From assembly GCA_020536535.1 (NCBI GenBank), contig JAHLWZ010000884.1, positions 19,138-60,816 on the forward strand: DNA of 41,679 nt, given 5' to 3'. Under the pieces are notes generated by a model that worked only from the letters and a program-made list of their open reading frames with translations, was not told where the DNA came from and did not search any database. Both the position numbers and the translations under genes were made by a program. Origin of the DNA: Pelomyxa schiedti (lineage: Eukaryota; Evosea; Pelobiontida; Pelomyxidae). Each line of letters begins with the position of its first letter. Position 1 is the stretch's first letter. Positions 1 through 9,684 of the stretch are shown one piece after another.

Positions 1-1
1 G

Positions 2-1888
2 GACGCACACCGCGTGTTTGGGTTCAAGACGGGAGCCCACAACACACCCATAATTCTGAAACCCTCTCCTCGCACGGGCTTCCGTATGATCATGTGTGCA
101 CTTGGTTCTAGTTGTTAGGATTTTTCATATTGATTTTTCAAAACATTCCTATAGCGTTCTCATCCAACACATCCAGTCCACATGGCTTTGATAGTATCGT
201 TACGGAAAACGGCAAAGTACTGGGAGTATTCAAGCCGGGATTGTGTGTCTCTCTTACTTTTTATCTGTTCCTTAATGCCTGGTTAGGTACTACAGATCCG
301 CTTTCTTCCAAGTTTCTAACCTGGTGAAGACACAACGTAAGAACACTCCAACTTGGGTTTTGTAGCTGACTTTATGCTACTAGATATTCCTTATCACTTT
401 GCTATCCTCAATTGCCCAACCCGAGATAATATACACATTAACGTCGAAGTTGATTTCTTGTTTCATGTGACCAACTCCATCAGTAAGTATTCATAGCTCC
501 TGCTCGTTTTTGTTATACTGGTCATAGAGTTTGTCTATCAAATTGGCCCTGAGAACATGGAAGTGCGTTCTCCATTTTGAATGAAAGGTCTTAAACTCAA
601 ACTATGCATCAGAACCTTCTTAGGGCCACTCAAGCTGAAGCTGTTCGTAGCCTAGTCCGCACTGTACATTCTAGTGAGGCTTATGACTTGCGTGGCACAG
701 ATTCCGAGGACATGTTGGCGGCCTTGAATGATAAAGTAGTTCCTCCTAGACCAGCTTTTGCATTAAATCAAATGCACAAGATGAATGAATATGGTATCTC
801 TATTGATCAAGTCACCATTTCCAATGTCTGCTTACCTTCTGATGTTGCCTTGAACATGCAAAACACAACTACCTATGATGCAAAGCAAAACCAACAAGTG
901 AAGAAGCAGGAACTTCAAATGAAGGTAACAGCCCCTCTGACAATCTTCTTCAGGTTCATTGTTTATAAGGTTTTGAATGACGGCCAATACCTCAAGAGAA
1001 TAGAACAGAATAGGAAGAATGAAGTTGAAAGAGCCTCTGAAACTGCCCACAGAAGTCACAAAACGGTATAACTTTCTTTTATTTCTTGCGTTGACTTTGG
1101 ACCTAGGTTGAGCATGATATAGAGGAGTTACAAAGCAAGTTGGATAAAGAATTAGAGGCCATACAAGCGCAGCTAAATGATCACACTGCTCAAATTACGT
1201 AGTGTATCTGTGATCCTTCTTCAAGGAAGTAATGCATTCCCAGGGCTGAAGGAAACCTTGAAGTCGGCCGGGTCACAGCAGAGGTTGTTCACGTTTAAAA
1301 TCTCTTTGTTAATTCTTCATAAGAGGGACCGCCTTGTTACTGAGATACATGGCAGTGCCAGTCAGATTCCATTTCTGGGGTTATGCTCCATTCACTAGTT
1401 TTAAACAGAAGTGGCAGCACAGAAAATAAGGGCAGATGGAGAACGCTATGCTACCAGAGTTAGAACTGAGACAAATTTGAAAGTGGCTGCAATCAATAAG
1501 AGAATTTTTGAGGTACGTGCTGCCCACAGTCTACCGAGAGATTGAAAGATTGTAGGTACAAGCGGAAGCTGAGAGGTATGCTGCTCTAAAACTAGCAGCG
1601 AAACGTGAATTCGAAATAGAGCAACGCAGACTCCAAGTAAGAACCTCTACCAGTCCCCTACTTTTTAAAAAACACCTTCTTGCCTAGCTCATTAAAGCCT
1701 TGTCCCAAAATTCCCACAGTATTATATGTGGTGAAATGCAAGACAGTCCTCTTGCCCAGGTAATGTCTCAACCACAACAATCAATTCCACACCAATTAAC
1801 AACACTTCTGCAGTTATTTGTGACCCACAAGACTGCTGAATTGATGGGTATTAAGCCCACAGCACCAGCCGCAGCCAAGCGAAGCTAA
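2..1888 (+). CDS. SPFH/band-7 protein, vacuolin/flotillin-like (5' end outside window)
   Basis: The gene is already open at the left edge and ends in ...AAAKRS-stop. In-frame joins remove introns at 84-154, 243-296, 337-365, 483-527, 563-612, 925-969, 1066-1106 and 1199-1243, with more down to about 1795. The spliced protein reads GFDSIVTENGKVLGVFKPGLYY, then a beta-rich SPFH segment (NIHINVEVDFLFHVTNSIKF), then LLRATQAEAVRSLVRTVHSS and GISIDQVTISNVCLPSDVAL. A long Glu/Ala/Arg-rich coiled coil follows (KIRADGERYATRVRTETNLK, VQAEAERYAALKLAAKREFE). This order, SPFH then alpha-helical tail, is that of flotillins and of amoebozoan vacuolins, which coat late endosomal or post-lysosomal membranes as oligomers. 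No transmembrane segment is visible, consistent with peripheral association. The vacuolin rather than flotillin assignment is inference; SPFH membership is firm. Confidence 0.8.
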
Positions 1889-2219
1889 GTGCAAAAATGA
1901 AGGCTACTGTAACTGGAGTGTTAAGGCAGTGTTAATACACGAGGGACAAAAAAAAAACCATAATCACTATCACATCCATTTTTGCTGGCAAAGAGTTTGA
2001 CGTCGATTGCAATTTATGCCATCACGATAGGCACCCTGCCTAGCCCTCGAAGGGACAGATCAATAGTGACAAAATAAAAAAAACCAAAAATCGAAGAGAA
2101 ATTCCTCATCGATCACGAAACTGGAAGACAACGAAAAAGAACGGGTTGTTTTCGTCTCACGGATTGTATGGGATCTCGTAGTCGGGCACGAGTGGCTGGA
2201 TCCCAAGCGCAAGCGACGC

Positions 2220-4277
2220 ATGGCCCACGCCGTCGATCTGTTCAGCCTGGCGACGGCGATGTTCCCCCTCGTGGCGTTGGCGTGCCACCGCGTCGCTGCC
2301 GAGTTCTCCCATAAGTCGGCGTACTTTGCCCTGCGTGCTGCTGCCAAGGCCGGGAGCGCCCCTTGCCTCAGGCACATCGTATCCCACAATGGCTGCTGCG
2401 GTGGCGGGCGCGCCAGGGACAACAAAAAGGAGTGCGTGGCGGTGCTGCGCGGCCTGTGTGGTAGCGGCCATTTGTCAATGGCCAAGATGCTCGTAGAAGG
2501 GAATTGTGGGAGGACACCGGCCGCCGGCAATGTCCCAGCTGATTCCAGCAGCGGAATCGGTGCCGCAACCGATCGAACAGATGGAACCGGCAGAACCGGC
2601 GCCGGAATTTGTGGGGAATTGATGCAGGGGGCAGGATGTTGGGGAGGATTGGCGTGGCCCACGGGAGATGATGACTTTATGGAGGATGTCAGATACTCTG
2701 GGGAGCTTCTGCGCAAGGCCTGCAAAGGGGGTCACTTGGATGCGGCCAAGTGGGTGGTTTCTAGGTTCGGAATACGCGAACCGTGGCAGTTTATAGAGCC
2801 CCTGGACACGGCGCTGATGAACGGGCACTTGGAACTGGCCACGTGGATGATGGAATCGTTCAACTTGTCAAAGTTATTCTTGGTTCCTCAAGCTAGTTTC
2901 ATTGACCTCGTTGGCGCCTGTGCACGTGGGAAACGTCCGGACCTTGTCAGATGGTACCTTGATAACTTTCCTGTGGATGAGGATGCAAATGATTCCTTGT
3001 TTATCTCTGTACTTAGTAACAAGAATAGCTCGGTTGAACTTTGCGAATGGCTACAAACCCGCCTGGCTCTTGAGCACACCTCGGAATACATTTTGTCTTT
3101 CATAAAAGATTCAAATATCATCAAGTGGGCCCTCACATTATTTCCTGATGCAGTGAACGAAAGCTGGCTTAACGAATACTGTGGAACTGTGGGAGATTTG
3201 CATCTAGCTGAATGGTTCATCCTGGAGAACAACATTCCTCCCTCCGCTAAAACTTTCATTGCAGCTTGTGGGTCTATCAAAGAGAATCTTTCCCTTGTAA
3301 AGTGGTTGTCATATCGAGTCACACTTACACAACAAAATCTGGAAGATGCACTGAAAGAGTCTATTTCCAATAACAACGCGTCCATTGCCGATTGGTTGGA
3401 AGAGCATTATCATATCATAGACGTCATTGCATCTAGCCATCGTGTACATGTAGTACTTCTTCATATCTGCAGAGGCCTATTTTCTGATAAAGTGGATGGA
3501 CTAAATTGGTTTCTACATCACATTGAAACTCCAATTGTGGATGAGCATTTTTTGGAGGGAATTGTGACGGCACTTGAAGAATGCCAAAGGAAAGCTCTCC
3601 TACTAATGACGAAGGTTTTTTATGCCCAGATGCAAAAATTCCCAGAGCTGTTGCTAAGAGTGCTATCCGCGAGTCTTGCAGGCACACTTTCCCAAGTGAA
3701 AGAGTTTATTTCCGACATAAACACATTCACGGGTAATGACGTGGCACAGTGTTTGACTTCATCCAGAGTGTTTTCCAGTAAAGTTATCAAGTGGCTAGTT
3801 TCGCAGTTCAACCTTGATTCTACACACATCAAGCATAATCACAACGCACTCCTATACCGAGTACTTTCTCAGGGGAAGAGAAAGTGTGCGGAATGGATCC
3901 TAGATTCCTTTGACATATCCTTTGATGAGGTATTTCTGTGCTTATCGCTTTCTCTTTCCTCCCTCTTCTTTCATCTTCCTCTGTCTAACAGTAATCCTCC
4001 CAAGTTTATGGACATGATTTCCAACTGGTGCACAATTTCGCGCTTCCACAACATAGACCTACAACTGTGGAAGATGATTTTGCGGAAATTCCCCTTACTA
4101 ACTGCTGAAATCATACGGGACAAGATGATGCCCATAATTACACACTCTCCAATCAACGCTTCCTTCACAATGACGCACACAAAGCTACCCATCGGCGACG
4201 TCACTCACTACTGTGAAACCCTTAATGACACTGTTCAATTTTCATCAGAACTCCGATTTTGGCTCCTAGACCACTGA
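2220..4277 (+). CDS. Ankyrin-repeat-like protein of the large-amoeba type
   Basis: A 685-codon frame built of degenerate 30-35 residue helical repeats with recurring cores such as GHLELATWMMESF, GDLHLAEWFI, LSLVKWLSYRV, ASIADWLEEHY and KVIKWLVSQFN. This W-L/F-x-x-x-F pattern is typical of divergent ankyrin proteins abundant in amoebae and in giant viruses. It is probably a protein-interaction scaffold of unknown partner. ATG 2220 is the only in-frame ATG at the 5' end, but the same frame is open back to 2070 and reads RIVWDLVVGHEWLDPKRKRR just before it, so an upstream exon may supply the real start. Residues around 571-595 are a pyrimidine-rich stretch (LCLSLSLSSLFFHLPLS) that fits a 75-nt in-frame intron at 3930-4004. 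The first 500 bp are much more GC-rich than the rest. Confidence 0.75.
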   Translation: MAHAVDLFSLATAMFPLVALACHRVAAEFSHKSAYFALRAAAKAGSAPCLRHIVSHNGCCGGGRARDNKKECVAVLRGLCGSGHLSMAKMLVEGNCGRTPAAGNVPADSSSGIGAATDRTDGTGRTGAGICGELMQGAGCWGGLAWPTGDDDFMEDVRYSGELLRKACKGGHLDAAKWVVSRFGIREPWQFIEPLDTALMNGHLELATWMMESFNLSKLFLVPQASFIDLVGACARGKRPDLVRWYLDNFPVDEDANDSLFISVLSNKNSSVELCEWLQTRLALEHTSEYILSFIKDSNIIKWALTLFPDAVNESWLNEYCGTVGDLHLAEWFILENNIPPSAKTFIAACGSIKENLSLVKWLSYRVTLTQQNLEDALKESISNNNASIADWLEEHYHIIDVIASSHRVHVVLLHICRGLFSDKVDGLNWFLHHIETPIVDEHFLEGIVTALEECQRKALLLMTKVFYAQMQKFPELLLRVLSASLAGTLSQVKEFISDINTFTGNDVAQCLTSSRVFSSKVIKWLVSQFNLDSTHIKHNHNALLYRVLSQGKRKCAEWILDSFDISFDEVFLCLSLSLSSLFFHLPLSNSNPPKFMDMISNWCTISRFHNIDLQLWKMILRKFPLLTAEIIRDKMMPIITHSPINASFTMTHTKLPIGDVTHYCETLNDTVQFSSELRFWLLDH

Positions 4278-4418
4278 TACCCCTTGAATCGGTTCAATGT
4301 GGCCATTCATCAAATCTTCCCAACTGTAACGTTGGTTACATTCACTCTTGGTTGAATTGTGTATAAAGGATAGCCAATGAAGATGTAATTCAAATAACAA
4401 CAGGTGTTTTTGTTTCTG

Positions 4419-4428
4419 TTTATTTATT
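4419..4428 (-). terminator. AATAAA poly(A) signals overlapping the BET stop codon
   Basis: On the minus strand the end of the BET gene reads GAATAAATAAAC. Two overlapping AATAAA hexamers share bases with the TAA stop at 4424-4426, so the 3' UTR is probably very short. The facing ankyrin gene ends at 4277, leaving about 146 bp between the two convergent stop codons. Confidence 0.45.
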
Positions 4429-7400
4429 CACAATTCAGTGTCGGTGCTGTTAGGGGTAGAACTTCATCACTGTCCGAGTCACTTGACTCTGAACTGGATA
4501 CTGCTGCTTCGTCACTGCTGCTGCTTTCGACTATTCCTACAATGGTGTCGTGGGTATCACCATCCTTTGTAGTGACTCCTTCATCCTTCTCCATTGGTTG
4601 TTCAGTGGGTGCTGGTGCCGATGCAGTGGGAGATGTTAAGTTCGTGCCTGGTTCCTGTGACTGTGACTGTGTCTGTGGTTGTGGTTGAATGGAACCCCTG
4701 TTGCGGTCCTCTGCATGCCGCGACAATGTAGTAGTGCATGAGGAGGAGCTTGTTGTTGTGGTGGATGATGGGATTTTGCGAGAAAGTGGCCTTGATGGTC
4801 GTCTCCGAGCTTGTGGTGTTGTGGCAACATAGGACTCCAGTGCGCGCAGTGTATCTATTTTATATGTGGGCTTGAACTCGATAAGTGAAAAGGGGTTTGT
4901 TTTGTACCAGTATCGAGGGCATCTAAATCTATCTCCATTGCAGAAAGCTTGTTTTGCAATTTCATTCCTGGTATGTGTTCTTGAATAATGCTAACAACCT
5001 TGGGCAATTTCTCGCCGGAGAGTCTATTTATTCTGAGGCTCAGCCGTCTCTTTTCCAAGTCAGACAGTGGCTTTCGGCCGGAACGGCAATCGCCTACGCT
5101 CACACCTGAGTGAATGTTAAGCTGCCGTCTTTTAACATCAACAATATGGAGCGTACCGCGGTCAACGGAATCTACCTGTTGGTGGGAAATGGTGGCTTCT
5201 CTTTGTGTCCTGCTGACAACCCTTCCTTCTATCGGAATTCCAAGACCTTCTTCCTCCTCAGCCTGTCTTTTTTGCTTGATAGTTGCGATTTCGCCTGATA
5301 GTTGTTGCACAGCTTTGAACATCCTATCGATCTCTTTTTCGTACTGTGATTGGGTCATTCTTCCAACTACGGGAGTGAGTTCGCTGGTTGACTGTTTGTT
5401 GAATCATACTCTTTTCTATTTCCCTGTCCAAACCAGCCAGTTGGTCTTCGAATGATGCCTTTAGAGACTGTGCAGTGACGTGGATGGGGTGACCAGGAGG
5501 ATTGTAAGCCATTGCATTGAAAAAGACAAGCCGCATCTGGGATGCAAACTCGGACGGGGAAGAGAACGTTCCGGTGTTGAGACGTGTCTGTAAGAAAAAA
5601 ATTAGAAAAAAGTGTGGTATATGACTGCAGATTACCAGGATGGTACCAAAGTCCATGGGCTGTTTGATAATATCAAAATAATCTGGGATATTTAAAATCA
5701 CAGGGTCGACGGGTTGGTTGAACGGTTTGGAAGATGGAAGTGCCATCATCTCTTGCAACATTTCTTTGCATCTTACGAGCTTAATAGGGGAGAAAATGTG
5801 TTCTTCTGCTGACCCCTATGGAAGTTTCAAACTTTTGAATTAAAATATGAGTGATACTTTGTGGTGACTTCTGGAGTGCTGTCTACCTTCAATAAGGGAG
5901 CGATGTTTGCTGTGATGTTTGTTGTGATCTCTTGTTTCCACCTTTTCGGAATTGGATGTTTTTTCCGATTCGTGAGGTTGCTGTACATCTGGGTCCATCC
6001 TGGTGGGATCCATACCAAATTCCTGTATGTGCTTTGGTTCTTCAATTTGAGCTATTTCAGAAGTAACAACAAGTTTTTCAAGAGCATTGGATCTGTCACC
6101 GGCACTGGAGGTATTCTCATCCTTGGACACTGCACCGTTGATACCTTCTCCAGTGGGGTGTTGCACTTTTGGTTCCCTGGATGTTGTGGAAGACTCAATG
6201 ACTGGAGTGATAGATCCCGCTCCTTCCACAGAGTCGAGGTGTGCGTTCTTCAAACTGGATTGGTTTACTTGAATGTTTAATTCATTGGGGACTATAGTGG
6301 TCTCAGTATTTACGAAATCTGCCTCCCTTGCATCAAGCAGAGATTTTGTTGTAGGCTTTTTCCTTTTCATGCAGATTGCCATTTTCTCTTGAAAGCGAGT
6401 GCGAGGGTGAAACTTATGCTTGTGAACGTGAACAGGTCGTTGAAGGTGAACGGAAGATCTTCGCCTTCCCAAGTGCTGTCTTGGAGGGCGGGACGGAACG
6501 GATTGTGGATGCGCCTCTGTCTCATTTTCTTCTGCCGAATCAGCCAAAACGTTGTTGGACTTCTCATGTTCAGGCGATGCTTGTGGAGGCTGCCAAGTTG
6601 TGGTGGTTGGTTTTGAGTTGTTAGCTTCTGCCGAGCCCTCACTTGTAGGAAGGCGAGACGGTGTGAGTTCCACTTCCTCTGTAACAGTCTCTTCGACGTC
6701 GATGTTGGGATTTTCAGCACAACTCGCAGCAGAAGTGCTTTTGTTAACCTCCTGATTTTCCGCCACATCACCACTATCTTTGGTAGCCTTTGAAGAGAGT
6801 TTCACAAGTATCGGGGGTTGCAAGCACTCGTCATTTGGGAGCCCGAAATCGGCAAGGGGTTCAATGGGTTCGGCTGTGACACCACCCTTGCTGTTGATTT
6901 GAGGACTTGCCATCTTCAAGTGTATGAAAAGGTGCCGGCTTATGGAGGAACCTTTTTTGGGTTTCCCTTGTTGAGAAGGTGGGAGTTCAGTTGCACCCTC
7001 ATCGAAGTTCTTCTCCTTGGGTTTTGAGAGAAGAGTGGTTTGGATTGATACCGTTGCTAGTAAGGGACCCAAGTCAGAATCTCCTCGAACTTTTTCTGGT
7101 TTCTGAAGGGGATCAATGAGAAAAGGGAAAAAAAAAACATTCACTGACATGTATTTATAAATAAGATGAATAAAGAGTAGAGAATAAATAGGAGGTAGGG
7201 TTACATGCTTTGAGGCTGCTGCGCAGCTTTTCTTTGCTGCTAATCTCGTCACTCTCATAGTAATTCTGGAGCTACTCTTCTTGTATTTTTTTTTGCTCTT
7301 GCATTGATGGGCAGTTGTTTGGTGGGAGGCAATGTCTGGTGGGGACCTCTTTGCTGAAGGAAGGTCAGTTGCAATTCTGGCGGTTTCACTTTGAGGTGCC

Positions 7401-9596
7401 TGTGTGAATAATTCGCAAGATGTCTGTGTGGGCTCTGTTGTAGATGACTGCACGGACTCGTTTGTGTTTGTCGAGGGGACTTGAAGGGGTTCTAATGCTG
7501 GAGGAATAACTGCTCTCATTGAATCTGGTGTTGCTGACGAGGGAAGTGGTACACTTGTCTCAGAGACAGTTTTAGATGAAGTAGCTTCAGGCGGTGCCAT
7601 TGATGTGTTTTGAGATACCAGTGCACTGGGAGTAGGCAAATTTTTGTCTTCAACAGAAATACTTTCTTCCACGCAAAGTAATCTTTCCGTTTTCTGGGGT
7701 GCAATTTGTTAGAGTGACAACAACCTTTTATAATTGGAAAAGTACATGTCCAGGCAGAGGGGAGATTATTTTCCCGTTGCGCAATTGCATAGTCTTCCTT
7801 CTTTTTGCTGTCGGTGCTCTGAATGTTGTCATTTTGTTTGTTGGTACTTACGAGATGAAGAGATAGATACTTGAGTTTGGTTTCTGTCATGATGTCGGCA
7901 CCCAGCCCACCCGATGTGGGGGTCAACTGATCATTATCAACAGGTGGTGCCCTTTCAGGAGGCGTTGGTGGGGTTGGGGGCTCCAAAGTCCTGGTTGCAT
8001 TTACATTTGGTGCGGATCCTGTCAGCTCATTTGCATCTTGGCATGCCAGGTTGTTTTCCCTTTTTTCTGTGAAAGAATTGGAATGTGTTAATGATGGTGG
8101 CATGCAGACACACCTTCAAGGGATAGTCTTGCTTCCCTCAATCTGGCCTGTTTAATTTTCTCCCTCCTCTCCCTTTCTCTTTCTCGTTTTCGTTTTCTTG
8201 CCAGTTCCAGCTTTTTTCCCAACTCATTTCTTTGCTTTTCCCTTGCCAATTTCTTCTCACGTTGCCGTTTCTCCAACTTTTTACAACGGTCATCTAGTCC
8301 TTCATTTTTAGTTTTCTCCGTACATTGCTGTAGTGTTGTATCTGCTTGCTTCGGTTTAGGCATCTTTATGTGCTCTGGGGGTTCAATTTCAATTTCTGTA
8401 TCACTGTCATTGTCTGGTATGCTTTCCTTGCACTTGGATGTGTGGGTAGTGGTTGACAAGCTTACACTATTTCCAGCCATCTTACTGTTCTTTTTGGTAC
8501 CTTTTCTATCTCTCAAAATTGGGCCATGGAAAGTCTTTGCCACAGGGGTGGTGCGTTTCTTTTCTTTTCTATCCCGATGATCTTTGCAGCTCTTTTTCGC
8601 ATTGACTTTGTCGTGTGGGGTGGGTTCATCCTTGCATGAGTGTGACGATTTGAAGCCCTTTCCTCTTTTGGACTTTTTTTCTCCATCCCCTCTCACCTTA
8701 ATGTGCTCTTTTTGCTTGCACTTGTGCTTGTGGTGATGTCCTTCGTCGTCCGCAATGCCCAGGTGCCTTTTACTCGCCCTGCGTTTGCTCTTGTCCTTGT
8801 CCCTGTGGCTGTGGTTACGCCTGCCACGACTACGGCCCGCCCTCTCATCAGCAGACGAACACGATGAGCACGACGAAGAAGACGAAGAAGAAGAAGAAGA
8901 AGAAGAAGAGTAAGAGGAGTATGATGACGAGCACGACGACGACGAAGAAGATGTTGATGATGATGACGACGACGAACGACGGCGGCGCCGGCGGGTGGCG
9001 GGGCGCGCCGCGGCACCGGCGGCGTCGGCCCTGTCCTTGTGCCCGCGCCTGCGCCGGCCCCTGCTCGTATCCCTCCCCCGCTCCTCTTTCCCCTTGCCGC
9101 TTCCTTTCCTCCTCCGCCCCTTTAGGGTAGCAGTGACGCCGCCGTCGCTGTCGCCCCCCGCCAGGTCCGCGGACGACGCAGTCATGGACGTGGTGGTGAC
9201 CATGGTGGTGGTGGTCGTCGTTATCGTGGTGTCGCTGGCGAGATTGAGGAGGTTGAGGCTGAGGTTCACGGTGGCGGCGTCCCCGGCGGCGACCGCCGCG
9301 GCGCTGCCGATGCCCACGCCGACGCCGATGCGGGGCGGGTCGCCGCACGCCGTGTAGGCGGGCGCCCCCGGCTGCTGCCGAGCGCACTCGGGGAGAGGCC
9401 CGTCTGCGTCGATGATGATGGCGTCGTCTGGTCCCGCGCCCTTTGGTTGCTGCGTGCCGGTGCGCATCCCCACGGCAGCCACACGGCCAAAACAACTCGG
9501 TTTTTTTCTTCCTTGTTCTTCACGGAAATCTGGGTCACTTTGGTGTCTGCCGAACAGAGCCCCGTTGCATAGCTCGAGACCAAACAAAGGGGTCAT
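4424..9596 (-). CDS. BET-family protein: Ser/Arg-rich N-terminus, one bromodomain, NET domain, acidic Ser tail
   Basis: Exons can be chained in frame from ATG 9596 to TAA 4424. Examples of introns are 8067-8113, 7694-7851, one near 7200-7100 with a T-run, one at about 5825-5865 and one inside the bromodomain at about 5590-5635. Order: GC-rich Ala/Thr region; Arg/Lys/Ser-rich block with long Ser runs (about 8870-8990); charged helices (RKRERERERREKIKQARLRE); a long disordered region; bromodomain (NIPDYFDIIKQPMDF, then FNAMAYNPPGHPIHV with the acetyl-lysine-binding Asn); coiled coil; NET domain (LSDLEKRRLSLRINRLSGEK ... DLDALDTDTLRALESYV); SSSDEAAVSSSESSDSDSDE tail. BET proteins read acetylated histones in the nucleus and recruit transcription factors. 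Only one bromodomain is seen, as in plants and many protists. The Ser/Arg N-terminal part could be a separate gene if an exon join is wrong. Confidence 0.8.
8860..8995. repeat. Trinucleotide GAA/GAC/GAT tract encoding Ser runs
   Basis: An imperfect purine-rich triplet repeat (plus strand GAAGACGAAGAAGAAG..., then GACGACGACGAAG). On the minus strand it encodes runs of serine interrupted by Cys and Tyr in the BET-type protein. Synonymous Ser codons alternate within the run, which suggests selection for the amino acid and not simple slippage alone. Confidence 0.7.
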
Positions 9597-9684
9597 TCAG
9601 CACCGGCCTACGAAGAAACGGAACAAGGTAGAGACAAAATTGTATTTCTTCAAGTAGGACCTAATACCAGAAACAGGGAGATAT

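Noticed and set aside
8848-9495. Long His/Arg-rich minus-strand frame
   Set aside because: It is an out-of-frame reading of the GC-rich, triplet-repeat part of the BET-type gene; composition is an artefact of the repeats.
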